Origin: Gammaproteobacteria bacterium
Lineage (GTDB): Bacteria; Pseudomonadota; Gammaproteobacteria; Pseudomonadales; Porticoccaceae
Direction: 5' to 3'
NCBI GenBank assembly: GCA_016191205.1
Contig: JACPPB010000064.1
Span: forward strand, 1-53,670
Length of the DNA: 53,670 bases
Shown: positions 10,429-19,679 of the stretch, piece by piece
How the letters are laid out: each line of letters begins with the position of its first letter
Numbering within the stretch: the first letter of the stretch is position 1
Notes under the pieces: model-generated
Told to the model about the DNA's origin: nothing
Seen by the model: the letters and a program-made list of their open reading frames with translations, nothing else
The model's database searches: none
Made by a program: the position numbers and the translations under genes

Positions 10429-11820
10429 ATGAACGCTCCCGTTAAACTCGATTACAAAGTGGCCGACATGAATCTGGCCGACTGGGGCCGGCGCGAAATC
10501 GAGATCGCCGAAACCGAGATGCCCGCGCTGATGGCGCTGCGCGAACAGTACCGCGCGGCACAGCCGCTGGCGGGTGCGAAAATTCTCGGCTGCATCCACA
10601 TGACCATCCAGACCGCGGTGCTGATCGAAACCCTGCGCGCGCTGGGCGCCGAGGTGCGCTGGTCATCGTGCAACATCTTCTCCACCCAGGATCACGCCGC
10701 CGCCGCCATCGCCGCCGCCGGGGTCGCGGTCTACGCCTGGAAGGGCGAGACCGAGGCCGAGTACGACTGGTGCATCGAGCAGACCATCCTCAAGGACGGC
10801 GCGCCCTGGGATGTGAACATGGTTCTCGACGACGGCGGCGACCTCACCCGGATGCTCCACGACAAGTATCCGGCCACGCTCGACCGCGTCCACGGCATCA
10901 CCGAGGAGACCACCACCGGCGTGCACCGTCTGCTCGACATGCTGGCCAAAGGCACGCTGAAAGTGCCCGCGATCAACGTAAACGACGCGGTGACCAAATC
11001 GAAAAACGACAACAAGTACGGCTGCCGCCACAGCCTCAACGACGCCATCAAGCGCGGCACCGACCACCTGCTGGCCGGCAAGCGCGCGCTGGTGATCGGC
11101 TACGGCGATGTCGGCAAGGGCTCGGCGCAGTCGCTGCGTCAGGAAGGCATGATCGTGCGCGTGGCCGAGATCGATCCCATCTGCGCCATGCAGGCGTGCA
11201 TGGACGGCTATGAAGTGGTCTCGCCCTATGTGGGCGGCGTCAACACCGGCGGCGCCGAGGGCATCGACCGCGCGCTGCTCGGCCAGACCGATCTGGTGGT
11301 GACCGCCACCGGCAACGTCGATGTCTGCGACCGCCACATGCTGGCCGCGCTCAAATCCGGCGCGGTGGTGTGCAACATCGGCCACTTCGACCACGAGATC
11401 GACACCGCCTTCATGCGCGAACACTGGCACTGGGAAGAGGTGAAACCCCAGGTGCACAAGGTCTACCGCGCCGCCACCAAGACCGCCGCGCACGGCGATC
11501 ACATCCTGCTGCTGTCCGAAGGCCGTCTGGTCAATCTGGGCAATGCCACCGGCCACCCGAGCCGGATCATGGACGGCTCCTTCGCCAACCAGGTGCTGGC
11601 GCAGATCCACCTGTATGAGCAGCGCTTTGCGGAACAGCCCGAAGAAGCGCGCCGCGCGCTGCTGCGCGTCGAGGTGCTGCCACGCCATCTGGACGAAGAG
11701 GTCGCCGCCCACATGGTGCGGGGCTTTGCCGGGGTCATCACCCGCCTCACCCCCAAGCAGGCCGCCTATATCCAGGTGCCGGTCGAGGGGCCGTTCAAGC
11801 GCCCCGACTACCGCTATTGA
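10429..11820 (+). CDS. ahcY: Adenosylhomocysteinase
   Basis: 463 residues. It hydrolyses S-adenosylhomocysteine to adenosine and homocysteine, removing the product inhibitor of methyltransferases. Seen: [33 protein letters not shown], the NAD-binding [13 protein letters not shown], and the C-terminal PFKRPDYRY. The length includes the roughly 40-residue insertion of the long bacterial form. ACAGGAAA at 10413-10420 is a good ribosome site for the ATG at 10429. The 55-nt metK-ahcY gap is too short for a SAH riboswitch, consistent with control at the promoter upstream of the regulator gene. Confidence 0.97.
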   Translation: MNAPVKLDYKVADMNLADWGRREIEIAETEMPALMALREQYRAAQPLAGAKILGCIHMTIQTAVLIETLRALGAEVRWSSCNIFSTQDHAAAAIAAAGVAVYAWKGETEAEYDWCIEQTILKDGAPWDVNMVLDDGGDLTRMLHDKYPATLDRVHGITEETTTGVHRLLDMLAKGTLKVPAINVNDAVTKSKNDNKYGCRHSLNDAIKRGTDHLLAGKRALVIGYGDVGKGSAQSLRQEGMIVRVAEIDPICAMQACMDGYEVVSPYVGGVNTGGAEGIDRALLGQTDLVVTATGNVDVCDRHMLAALKSGAVVCNIGHFDHEIDTAFMREHWHWEEVKPQVHKVYRAATKTAAHGDHILLLSEGRLVNLGNATGHPSRIMDGSFANQVLAQIHLYEQRFAEQPEEARRALLRVEVLPRHLDEEVAAHMVRGFAGVITRLTPKQAAYIQVPVEGPFKRPDYRY

Positions 11821-11839
11821 ACCGGAGCCCGCCGATCCC

Positions 11840-12685
11840 ATGCGCACCCGGGTGCCCGTCAGTTTCGAGTTCTTTCCGCCGAAAACGCCGGAGGGCGCGG
11901 CCAAACTCCAGCACACCCGGGCGGCGCTCACCGCCTTCGGGCCGGACTTCTTTTCGGTGACCTACGGCGCGGGCGGCTCCACCCGCGCCAATACCCTGGC
12001 CACGGTGCTCGCCATCCATGGCGCCGGCTGCCCGGTCGCGCCACACCTGTCGTTCGGCGGCGATGATGCCGACGGCGTGCTCAAACTGGTGGACCAGTAC
12101 CGCGCCGCGGGCATCCATCGCCTGGTCGCCCTGCGCGGTGACCTGCCCTCGGGCATGGGCGGTGCCGCGCAACTGGTGCACGCCAACGAGCTGGTGGCCC
12201 TGATTCGCCGCCACAGCGGCGATCACTTCCGCATCCATGTCGCGGCCTATCCGGAAATCCACCCGGAGGCGCGCGGTTACGGCGACGACATCCACTGGCT
12301 CGGCCAGAAATTCGCCGCCGGCGCCGATGCCGCCATCACCCAGTATTTCTACAACGCCGACGCCTATTTTCAGCTTCTGGACGCCTGCGCCCGGGCCGGC
12401 ATCGACCGCCCCATCGTGCCCGGCATCATGCCCATCACCCACTACCAGAATCTGGTGCGCTTCTCCGCCAGTTGCGGCGCCGAAATCCCGCGCTGGCTCC
12501 GGCACCGCCTGGCGGACTGGGGCGAGGACACCGATGGTCTGCGGAAATTCGGCGTCGAAGTGGTGGCGCGGCTGTGCGAACGCCTGCTCGCCGGCGGCGC
12601 TCCCGGGCTGCATTTCTATACGCTCAATCAGGCCGAGGCGACCGCGGACATCCTGCGGAGCATCGGGTTCGCTGCCGCGCACTGA
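11840..12685 (+). CDS. metF: Methylenetetrahydrofolate reductase
   Basis: 281 residues, usual for the bacterial enzyme. It reduces 5,10-methylene-THF to 5-methyl-THF (FAD cofactor), supplying the methyl group for methionine resynthesis. Seen: VSFEFFPPKTPEGAAKL, FFSVTYGAGGSTR, LVALRGDLPSG, ITQYFYNADAYF and VPGIMPITHY. The start ATG is 19 nt after ahcY. Together metK, ahcY and metF carry out most of the SAM cycle; a methionine synthase is not in this window. Confidence 0.96.
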   Translation: MRTRVPVSFEFFPPKTPEGAAKLQHTRAALTAFGPDFFSVTYGAGGSTRANTLATVLAIHGAGCPVAPHLSFGGDDADGVLKLVDQYRAAGIHRLVALRGDLPSGMGGAAQLVHANELVALIRRHSGDHFRIHVAAYPEIHPEARGYGDDIHWLGQKFAAGADAAITQYFYNADAYFQLLDACARAGIDRPIVPGIMPITHYQNLVRFSASCGAEIPRWLRHRLADWGEDTDGLRKFGVEVVARLCERLLAGGAPGLHFYTLNQAEATADILRSIGFAAAH

Positions 12686-12693
12686 CGGCGGCG

Positions 12694-13425
12694 ATGGCGA
12701 CTCCCCGGGTTTTCACCGACCAGGCGCTGGCTGAGGGCGCCGAGACCGGCCTCGAACCCGGCCCCAGCCATCATCTGCTCAAGGTACTGCGGCTGCAGCC
12801 GGGCGCCGGGCTGCGCCTGTTCAACGGTCGCGGCGGCAGCTTTGCCGCCGTGCTCGCCGGACATCGCGGTCAGGAAGCGCGCGTTGCGGTGGGCACCTTC
12901 GCCCCGGCGGATCATGAATCTCCGCTCGCCATCGAGCTCGCCATCGGCGTCTCGCGGGGCGAGCGCATGGACTGGGTGGTGCAAAAAGCCGTGGAACTGG
13001 GCGTCGCCGCGCTCCGCCCGCTGGTCACCGAACGCACCGAGGTGCGGCTCGCCGGCGAGCGGCGCGACAAGAAGCTCGGCCACTGGCGCCAGATCGCCAT
13101 CGCCGCCTGCGAACAGTGCGGGCGCAACCGTCTGCCCGCAATCCATTCACCGCGGCCCCTCGCGGACTGGCTGCCGGCCGCCGCCGGCTTGCGCCTGGTG
13201 CTGGCGCCGGAGGCAACCACCGCGCTCGCCGGCGTCGAGGCCACGGCGCCGGACGCGGTCAGCCTGCTGATCGGGCCGGAAGGCGGACTGTCGGCGGCCG
13301 AGATCGATGCGGCCACCGCCGCCGGGTTTCGCGCCGTGGGTCTCGGTCCGCGCGTGCTGCGCACCGAGACCGCGCCACTGGCAGCGCTCGCCATCTGCCA
13401 GGCGCGTTGGGGGGATTTCCGCTAA
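12694..13425 (+). CDS. rsmE: 16S rRNA m3U1498 methyltransferase RsmE
   Basis: 243 residues. RsmE methylates N3 of U1498 in 16S rRNA. N-terminal PUA-like part (HHLLKVLRLQPGAGLRLFNG) and C-terminal SPOUT trefoil knot with LIGPEGGLSAAEID and LGPRVLRTETAPLAAL. The start is 8 nt after the metF stop, so it is probably the last gene of the SAM-cycle operon, a sensible partner as a SAM consumer. Its stop TAA (13423-13425) lies in the CTAA target duplication of a MITE, and the protein is unaffected. Confidence 0.95.
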   Translation: MATPRVFTDQALAEGAETGLEPGPSHHLLKVLRLQPGAGLRLFNGRGGSFAAVLAGHRGQEARVAVGTFAPADHESPLAIELAIGVSRGERMDWVVQKAVELGVAALRPLVTERTEVRLAGERRDKKLGHWRQIAIAACEQCGRNRLPAIHSPRPLADWLPAAAGLRLVLAPEATTALAGVEATAPDAVSLLIGPEGGLSAAEIDAATAAGFRAVGLGPRVLRTETAPLAALAICQARWGDFR

Positions 13426-13563
13426 GGCTACTCTGAACAACCGTCATGCCCGCGGAGGCGGGCATCCAGAGGGCCCTGATATTCCTGGGTTCCTGCCCCC
13501 GCCTTCGCGGGGGCAGGCTATGCGCGGGAACGACGATCGGGTGGTTGTTCAGAGCTTCCCTAA
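13422..13563. mobile_element. MITE family A, copy 1, inserted at the rsmE stop codon (134 bp plus CTAA duplication)
   Basis: Terminal inverted repeats GGCTACTCTGAACAACC (13426-13442) and GGTTGTTCAGAGCTTCC (13543-13559) match over the inner 12 bp. Direct repeats CTAA flank the element (13422-13425, 13560-13563). Inside are two stem-loops: one with ATGCCCGC / GCGGGCAT and one GC-rich with outer arms GTTCC / GGAAC. There is no ORF, so it is non-autonomous. The ends and a 4-bp YTAR-like target resemble IS5-family elements (inference). The same element, inverted and 23 bp shorter, is at 26517-26627. The hairpins may also help end the SAM-cycle transcript. Confidence 0.85.
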
Positions 13564-13603
13564 CGGTTTGCTGAAAAACTGCCAGGAATGCTCGCGCCAC
13601 GAT

Positions 13604-13644
13604 GATTCCGTTCATGGTTCGACGAGCTCACCACGAACGGAATC
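13604..13644. repeat. Short hairpin repeat with 10-bp perfect arms
   Basis: GATTCCGTTC (13604-13613) and GAACGGAATC (13635-13644) pair perfectly, with inner GGT/ACC pairing and a loop that includes TTCGACGAGCTC. Sequences of the type GTTCGACnnGCTCACCACGAACGG are widely dispersed in beta- and gammaproteobacteria, so this is likely one such extragenic palindrome. It lies between two convergent genes (rsmE and the SDR) and may act as a bidirectional 3' structure. Confidence 0.6.
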
Positions 13645-13664
13645 GGACAGCGTGACGGACAACC

Positions 13665-14600
13665 TCAGCGTGGCGCGGCGGGATTCACCAGACCGCGCAC
13701 CAGGGTTTTCGGCAGCAGTTTTTGCAGTTCTTCCTGGGTCCAGCGGCCGGCGGTGAACACACTGCGCTGTTTCTCGGGCAGCGATACCAGGCTGATCTCG
13801 CCGCCGCCGACGATGAAGTCGCGGCCGTTGACGTGGGCGGCGGCGTCGGTGCACAGGAACACCACCAGCGGCGAGACCAGCTCGGGCGTGAACGTCTCCG
13901 TGCCCTCGGCCATCTCCTCGATCTCGAACATGAAATCGGGCAGCGGCAGCTTGCCCTGGCGTGCCAGATCAAGTGCTTTCTTCATGTCCACGGCGCCCGC
14001 CATGCGGGTGCCGGCGCGCGGGCGGATGGCGTTGCAGGTGATGCCGTAAGGTCCGAGTTCGAGCGCGAGCGTGCGGCTGAATCCGACGATGCCTTCCTTG
14101 GCGGCAGCGTAGTTGGAGGCCGCGTAGCCGCCGAGGCCGGCTTCGGAAGCGGTGTTGACGATGCGGCCGCCGCGCTGTCTGGCGAACACTTCCGCCGCCG
14201 GCTTGGTGACGGTGTAGAGCGCGCGCAGATGCACCGCGATCACGCTGTCCCACTCCTCCTCGCTCATCTTCACGAACAACTGGTTGCGGATGTTGCCGGC
14301 GTTGTTGACCACGATGTCGAGCCGCCCGAAGGTGTCGAGCGCCTGCTCCACCATGGCTTTGCCGTCCGCCGTGCGGGTGACGTTGCCGGCGTTGGCCGCC
14401 GCTTCGCCGCCCCGGGCACGGATTTCCGCGACCACGGATTGCGCCGGGGACACATCCCCGCCTTCGCCGGCGACGCTGCCGCCGAGATCATTGACGAGGA
14501 CCTTGGCCCCCTCGGCCGCGAGCGCCAGCGCGTGGGAGCGCCCCAGCCCCCGACCGCCGCCGGTGACGATGGCGACCTTGCCTGCCAACAGATTACCCAT
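13665..14600 (-). CDS. Short-chain dehydrogenase/reductase, 3-hydroxyacyl-CoA dehydrogenase-like
   Basis: 311 residues. Rossmann fold with the cofactor loop TGGGRGLG (13-20), NNAG further on, and the catalytic Ser plus YxxxK (SNYAAAKEG). Its C-terminus is longer than a minimal SDR and resembles the SDR half of peroxisomal multifunctional enzyme type 2 (hydroxyacyl-CoA dehydrogenase). The acidic residue after the second strand (VNDLGG) suggests NAD rather than NADP. The substrate cannot be fixed from sequence; fatty acid or steroid-type acyl-CoA is plausible given aacS, the thioesterase and the CaiB enzyme in the window. It is a single gene on its strand. Confidence 0.85.
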   Translation of the reverse strand: MGNLLAGKVAIVTGGGRGLGRSHALALAAEGAKVLVNDLGGSVAGEGGDVSPAQSVVAEIRARGGEAAANAGNVTRTADGKAMVEQALDTFGRLDIVVNNAGNIRNQLFVKMSEEEWDSVIAVHLRALYTVTKPAAEVFARQRGGRIVNTASEAGLGGYAASNYAAAKEGIVGFSRTLALELGPYGITCNAIRPRAGTRMAGAVDMKKALDLARQGKLPLPDFMFEIEEMAEGTETFTPELVSPLVVFLCTDAAAHVNGRDFIVGGGEISLVSLPEKQRSVFTAGRWTQEELQKLLPKTLVRGLVNPAAPR

Positions 14601-14694
14601 AACGATTCCCCCTTTTTTTGATGATAGTTAGTGAAGTGACGAAACAGACGCGGCGCACGGTGGTTGCCGCGCGCCCCGATGGTTGATCAGGATT

Positions 14695-17600
14695 CTACGG
14701 GGCGCCCGCCGGTGGGTCACCTGCGGCGGACCGCTTGCGCCTTGGTTCGCCGCGCCGCCACAGTTCTCCAGTGCCGAGGCAGTCCCAGCCCCAGCGCACC
14801 CAGCGCAGCAGGGCGAACACCAGCCACAGCGACCACACCAGCATCGCCAGCCGGTACACCCACAGCGGCAGACTCAGCACCGCGCCGGTGGGCAGGGCGC
14901 CGGCGGCGCGATCCTGATACCAGCGGTAATCGAGGTGGCTGGAACCGTTGCCGACCACCTGCATGTCCGGCGCCGCCAGCAGGCTCTGGGGGATGGTATA
15001 GGCCAGACAGGCGGCGGCTGCCAGGGTCAGCGCGAACAGCCCCAGTTGCACCAGGTTGTGGAGCGCGGGGGGCGGCGTCCAGCGGCGGCGCGCTTCCAGG
15101 GCAAAGAACCACAGCACCACGACCACACTGCCGGCGCTGCTGACCGTGCTCATCCCGATGCCGAGCAGCAGCCATTGCCCGGTGGTCGCCGGGATGGACA
15201 GCCCGAGGCGTCGCACCAGCACACCCAGCGCGATGGCCACGCCGATCACCACCAGCAATACGCCCCAATAGAGCATGGCGGGGCCGATGTCCGGGCCGCG
15301 CAGCCACAGCGGCCAGCGGTCGCCCGGCAATTGCAGGGCGACGTCGATATTGGTGGCCGGCGTCGGCAGCACCAGCGCCGGCGTCGCGGTCCAGGTGCCG
15401 ACACCGGTGTCGAGTTGCCATTCGATGGCGGCGGTCTGGAGCCCGGGATGCAACGGGATCACCACTTCGCCGTCCTGCTCGGGCCGGGTCTGCTCGACAC
15501 CGTCGATCGCGACGCGCTGCAATTCGCCGGCGACCGGCAGCCGCAGGCGGTAGTCCCCGCCCAGACTGCTGCGCAGCTTGAGGGCAAGGGTCAGGCCCGC
15601 GCCCCGCGCGCCGGTGCGCTGGGTCAGCGCCGCGCTCTCCACCGTCACTGCCGGGCCGGCGACCGGTTCCGGCCGCAGCGCGCTCAGCGTGAGGTGCTCG
15701 CCGGGCCAGGGTCGCCACTCGGAATAGGCGGAATCCGGCGTCTTGACCGCCGGCAGACCGGTGCCGGCGATGTGCCAGCGCGGCGATGCCTCGACCCGCC
15801 ACACTTCGACCCAATGGGCCGTCCGCGGCACCGCCAGCACAAGTTCGGCCGCCGGCGGCAACTGCGCGCGCCACTGCATTTGCTGCTGCCCGGGATTGAG
15901 GGTGACGGGCATTTCCCCGGCCGCCGTGAGGGGCAGGTCGCCGATCACGATTTCACCCGGCAGCAGCGGCACACTCAGGTTGATGGCGCCGGCGAGCGGC
16001 GCGACCCGCGTGACGGTGGTGGTCAGTTGCCAGTCGAGATCGAGCGCCAAGCGGCGCTCCACGCTGACAAAGGCGGGCGCCGGGTCCGGCAGCAGGCTGG
16101 CGCGCTCCCCGGTCGCGGCGCGCTGCACTTGCAGTGTTTCACCGCGCAGCCGCGTGCCGTCGAGGCCGTCCACCTGCCAGCCCGGGGCGCTCACGGTCAC
16201 CAGGCGCGGCGGCAGCGGGAAACGGAAATCGGCGCTGTCGCCGCGTATCTCGCCGCGCAATACCAGCTCCCGCACTCCCGCCGCTGTCGATACCCAGGGC
16301 ACGCCGTCGATACGCGCAAGGGCCGCCGGCGCGCCATCGCGGAGCAGCGCGACCGGTTGCCAGCCGGCCGGTGGCGGCAGCGGCAATGCCACCGGCGCGG
16401 CCGCCGCCGCGCGCAGGCGCAGCAGGAAGCTGCCGTTCGCATCGACATCGAGACGCGCTTCCAGCAGGCTCCCGCACTCGGGCGCGCAGGCCGGCGGGCG
16501 CAGCAGTTCCGCCTTGAGCTGATCCAGCAACTCGGGAGACGGGAAGCTGGCGGCCCGCGCCGCGTCCGGAGTGCCGCCGCTCAGCACCGCCAGCAGCACG
16601 GCGGCAATGGCCGCGGTCCCCGTGGATCTATGACCGGTCGCCTGACGATCGCTGCCCGGCGGCTTGCCGGCGCGCCACAGCGCCGCGCCCAGCGCGTAGA
16701 GAAACAGGCCCACCAGCGCGACTTGCAGGAACTTGAGGCTGCGCGTCAGCCAGGGCGGCGACAGCCAGAGCTGGACGGTTTCCGCCGACCGCACCGGGCC
16801 GTTCCAGCCCAGCGCCACCTGATGCCAGCGCCAGGTGGGTTCACCGGGGCCGGTCTGGGTCTGCTCGTCCGGTTCATAGCGCGGCCGGGGCGCGGGCGCG
16901 GCGGGCGCCACCTTCATTTTGGCGACGGTCGCTTCCAGCATCGGCGCGCTGACGCCGCCCGCGGAATCCGCCAGGTTGCCGCCGTAAGCGCCGTAACCGG
17001 GGTTGATCGGACCGCTCTGTTCCAGTTGCGGGTAAAGTCCGGCCCGCACCTGCTGGACGGCAAAACCCAGTGCCGCCAGCACCAGCAGCACCAGGGCATA
17101 CCCGGCGCCGATGCGCAGCCAGGTGCGGGCGCGACCGGCCGGGAACACCCGCAACAGGGGAAGCGCCGCCACCAGCGCGACCCAGCCGATGATCGGCGCG
17201 CCGGGTTCCTGGTAGGTGAGCGCGAGCATCGCCGCCGCCACCAGACTCCAGCGCCAGCCGAGAATGCGCAGGGTGGCGCCGACGATCAACAGACACAGAA
17301 ACAGATCCCAGAGATTCCAGCGCGACAGCCAGGATGTCCGCACCTGATCCGGCCCGGTCGCATGCCAGAGCTGCCAGCCCGGCGGCAGATTGAGTTCGAT
17401 CCCCGCCTGCTCGAAGTCGTGCTCCCAGCCGATCACGCCCGCCGCGGGACTGGCGAGGCGACCGATGGTTTCGACCTGAAGTTCGGTGGCGCGCACCTCC
17501 ACCCCCTGCCCGGGCAGACCGGGAACCCGGGTCACCACTTGCGGGACGCCGTCGACCGCCACCCGGCCGAGGGCGAGCGTCGGCGCCGCCTGCAGGCGCC

Positions 17601-18729
17601 AGCCCTGGCTGAGGCTGCCGCCGATGCGATCCCGCACGGTGGCGCCGCCGCCGTCGAAATCGAGCCACAGCTCGCGCTCCAGATGCAGACGGGGAGCCGC
17701 CGGATTGGCGTCGCCGCGATAGTCTTCGGTCAGCGTCAGGGGCGTATCCGCGGTGACCAGATGGGTGGGCAGTCCGCCGAAATCCGGCGGCAGGTCGAGG
17801 CGCGCGGGATCGACGGCCGGCGCGCCGCCGAGCCGAACACCGCGCAAATTCGGATCGGCGCGAAACGTCCAGATCTCCTGCACCGGCCATTGCGGGTCCT
17901 GGGGTTCGGCGGCAAAGCGCTCCGGCGCCGCGGTGTAGCGGCTGTCCAGCAGCAGCCGCCACTCGCCGGGCCGCATCTGCACGCGCAGGCGCCCATCGGC
18001 CTCGATGCGGGCGGGCAGGGGCGATTCCAGGGCGACGGTCTCGGACTCCGCCGGCAGCAGCCGGCCCACCAGGATTTCCCGCGCGCTACCGGTGACCGTG
18101 AGGCGCAGTTCGGTGTGCAGGCGCAGGGGTATGGCGTCGTCCAGACGGCGGAACACCTCGATCCGGAGGCTATCCGCCGCGGCGCTGTCGGCGGGACGCC
18201 CGGCGCGCAGCCACAGCCGGTGACCGGCATCCAGCTCCGCGCGCTGCAGAGCGCCGTCGCGGCGCAGGGTCACCAGCGCGGTGCCCGGGTCCACGGCCAG
18301 GGACTGGGGCGGTTGCTCCCAGACGAACTGCCCCGCCACCTCATGGGCGCCGGCTCCCACCACCAGCGCCGGGCGACCCTCGTGTTCGATCACCGGCGCG
18401 GGCGCGCCGTCGAGTGTCACCGCGCGCGGCCAGTGCCCGGCATCCCCGGGCAGCATCAGCCACTGGCCGTCGGCCAGGCTATCCCAAGGCTGACGAAACT
18501 CCGCGCCGCCCGGTGTCAGCGCGATATCGAGCACGCCCGGCCACAGGCAGTGACGCAACCCGGGCTGGCGGGCGAGCTCCGGACAGCCATGCTCGGGCTG
18601 GTCGCGCAGCACCCAGTCGCGCCAGGGCGCGAGGGGTTCGGGAATGGCCGTGCCGCCCGTGGCCGCCGGCGCGATGCCCGGCAGGGTGAACAACAGTATC
18701 GAGAACAAGCGGCGGACGAGGCGCGTCAT
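14695..18729 (-). CDS. Very large envelope protein of unknown function (1344 aa) with two periplasmic regions and three membrane clusters
   Basis: I do not recognise a named family. From ATG at 18729 the protein starts with a signal peptide (RLVRRLFSILLFTLPGIAPA). Residues about 25-465 are a beta-rich, probably periplasmic region; about 470-560 is a cluster of transmembrane helices; about 660-710 has two more; about 720-1150 is a second beta-rich region with many Trp/Leu/Pro residues; about 1150-1310 is a C-terminal membrane cluster; and the tail is basic. The two halves look alike in plan (beta region then membrane cluster), suggesting an ancient duplication. An upstream start (18819) is possible but has no better signal. 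Codon use looks native. No neighbour explains it; the adjacent island is unrelated. Confidence 0.8.
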   Translation of the reverse strand: MTRLVRRLFSILLFTLPGIAPAATGGTAIPEPLAPWRDWVLRDQPEHGCPELARQPGLRHCLWPGVLDIALTPGGAEFRQPWDSLADGQWLMLPGDAGHWPRAVTLDGAPAPVIEHEGRPALVVGAGAHEVAGQFVWEQPPQSLAVDPGTALVTLRRDGALQRAELDAGHRLWLRAGRPADSAAADSLRIEVFRRLDDAIPLRLHTELRLTVTGSAREILVGRLLPAESETVALESPLPARIEADGRLRVQMRPGEWRLLLDSRYTAAPERFAAEPQDPQWPVQEIWTFRADPNLRGVRLGGAPAVDPARLDLPPDFGGLPTHLVTADTPLTLTEDYRGDANPAAPRLHLERELWLDFDGGGATVRDRIGGSLSQGWRLQAAPTLALGRVAVDGVPQVVTRVPGLPGQGVEVRATELQVETIGRLASPAAGVIGWEHDFEQAGIELNLPPGWQLWHATGPDQVRTSWLSRWNLWDLFLCLLIVGATLRILGWRWSLVAAAMLALTYQEPGAPIIGWVALVAALPLLRVFPAGRARTWLRIGAGYALVLLVLAALGFAVQQVRAGLYPQLEQSGPINPGYGAYGGNLADSAGGVSAPMLEATVAKMKVAPAAPAPRPRYEPDEQTQTGPGEPTWRWHQVALGWNGPVRSAETVQLWLSPPWLTRSLKFLQVALVGLFLYALGAALWRAGKPPGSDRQATGHRSTGTAAIAAVLLAVLSGGTPDAARAASFPSPELLDQLKAELLRPPACAPECGSLLEARLDVDANGSFLLRLRAAAAAPVALPLPPPAGWQPVALLRDGAPAALARIDGVPWVSTAAGVRELVLRGEIRGDSADFRFPLPPRLVTVSAPGWQVDGLDGTRLRGETLQVQRAATGERASLLPDPAPAFVSVERRLALDLDWQLTTTVTRVAPLAGAINLSVPLLPGEIVIGDLPLTAAGEMPVTLNPGQQQMQWRAQLPPAAELVLAVPRTAHWVEVWRVEASPRWHIAGTGLPAVKTPDSAYSEWRPWPGEHLTLSALRPEPVAGPAVTVESAALTQRTGARGAGLTLALKLRSSLGGDYRLRLPVAGELQRVAIDGVEQTRPEQDGEVVIPLHPGLQTAAIEWQLDTGVGTWTATPALVLPTPATNIDVALQLPGDRWPLWLRGPDIGPAMLYWGVLLVVIGVAIALGVLVRRLGLSIPATTGQWLLLGIGMSTVSSAGSVVVVLWFFALEARRRWTPPPALHNLVQLGLFALTLAAAACLAYTIPQSLLAAPDMQVVGNGSSHLDYRWYQDRAAGALPTGAVLSLPLWVYRLAMLVWSLWLVFALLRWVRWGWDCLGTGELWRRGEPRRKRSAAGDPPAGAP

Positions 18730-19012
18730 CGGTGGGCAACTCCCTGTGCGGACTCTGCGCAATGTAGCAGGGCGGCGCGGCGCGCACGAAATACCGACAG
18801 CCGGGATACCGCCGATCATTCAACTGATCCAGCTACGGCGTGGCGCTGCCATCTAAAAACACCATAAAAACGTCAACACTTTTGTCCTATCAAGTGTCTG
18901 TGCTAATAGCTATTAAAACCTGACCCGGTCGCCCGGATGGCCGCCAGGCCAGCGCCTTCGTCTGAAAGACACCAAAGACCGGCGGCCTGGGCCCACCACA
19001 CGCGAGATCACC
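18730..19012. promoter_or_regulatory. A/T-rich boundary with candidate operator palindromes upstream of the xre gene
   Basis: No gene is seen here. The base composition turns A/T-rich at 18855-18920, marking the edge of the TA island. A perfect 12-bp palindrome TAATAGCTATTA (18904-18915) and an interrupted repeat ACACTT-N10-AAGTGT (18876-18897) lie about 100 bp before the antitoxin start. A weak promoter TTGTCC / 16 bp / TAATAG (18882-18909) would overlap the palindrome. Xre antitoxins usually repress their own promoter; this assignment is tentative. The stretch 18916-19012 is GC-rich and unremarkable. Confidence 0.35.
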
Positions 19013-19357
19013 ATGAACAACAGCAATGCAATCGCACGCCGTCTGGAGTCGATCCAGACGAAAGCAGCGCTGCGTTCGGCGGACGTGGCCAACGTCCTCA
19101 ACCTTCGACCGGAGACCGTCTCCCGATGGAACAACGGGAAGGCGTTGCCGCATGCAAGCACCGAGCGGCAGTTGCTTGAACTGGAATTCATCGTCGACAA
19201 GCTAACCGATCTTTATGAGCCGCGCGACGCGCGGCTATGGCTGTTCTCGCGCCAGCGCTTGCTACAGGACCGCACACCGGCCGACCTCATTCAACAGGGC
19301 GACATTGATGAGGTGCTCGCCGCCGTCAACCAACTACTCGACGGCGTGCATCTCTGA
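19013..19357 (+). CDS. Xre/MbcA/ParS-type antitoxin (DUF2384)
   Basis: 114 residues. The N-terminal half is an Xre-like helix-turn-helix (KAALRSADVANVLNLRPETV with SRWNNGKALP). The C-terminal half is the MbcA/ParS toxin-binding domain, ending RTPADLIQQGDIDEVLAAVN plus QLLDGVHL. Such proteins neutralise RES-domain toxins, which attack NAD+. The RES-like ORF follows 13 nt downstream in the usual order. The antitoxin appears intact although its toxin partner is truncated, so it would be an orphan. Confidence 0.88.
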   Translation: MNNSNAIARRLESIQTKAALRSADVANVLNLRPETVSRWNNGKALPHASTERQLLELEFIVDKLTDLYEPRDARLWLFSRQRLLQDRTPADLIQQGDIDEVLAAVNQLLDGVHL

Positions 19358-19370
19358 CGGGATCACTCGA

Positions 19371-19679
19371 ATGATTCACGATCCGGATCTTCCTGATCGC
19401 CGGGATGCGCTGCCGAAGGAAGCGTTCGGCGGTCAGGCATATCGCGCGACTCGCTTGCGGCTCGACCCTCCTGCCGGTTCGTACAACGGCGGGCGCTGGA
19501 TGACGCGCGATGCCGCGGTGGTTCTCTACACGAGCCTCGAACTCGAAGCAGTTGAATTGCCATTGCGCTACTTCAACAACTTGGGATTACCCAGCCTTGT
19601 GCCACGGCAGGAATTCAATTCATCGAACCGCTGGATACGTGACCCGTATGTCCGGTGGTGCGGGATGGAGGGGCGCTAG
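19371..19679 (+). pseudogene. RES-domain NAD-degrading toxin, C-terminally truncated
   Basis: The 102-codon frame begins MIHDPDLPDRR and has the RES core: AYRATRLRL, SYNGGRWMTRDAAVVLYTSL and ELEAVELPLRYF. RES toxins are about 150-160 residues, so roughly the last third is missing. From about 19625 the frame runs into group II intron domain V, and the final residues (YVRWCGMEGR) are the intron sequence read through to TAG. The remaining part lacks the C-terminal strand region and is likely inactive. The exact join between toxin and intron sequence is not visible; it lies between about 19585 and 19625. Confidence 0.75.

Noticed and set aside
14683..18867. 1394-codon open frame on the plus strand
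   Set aside because: It is antisense to the 1344-aa envelope protein, has low-complexity Arg/Gly/His/Gln composition typical of antisense frames in GC-rich DNA, and lacks any domain or ribosome site.
18840..19012. tRNA or att site at the TA island edge
   Set aside because: No cloverleaf could be folded and no direct repeat matching the other island edge was seen.
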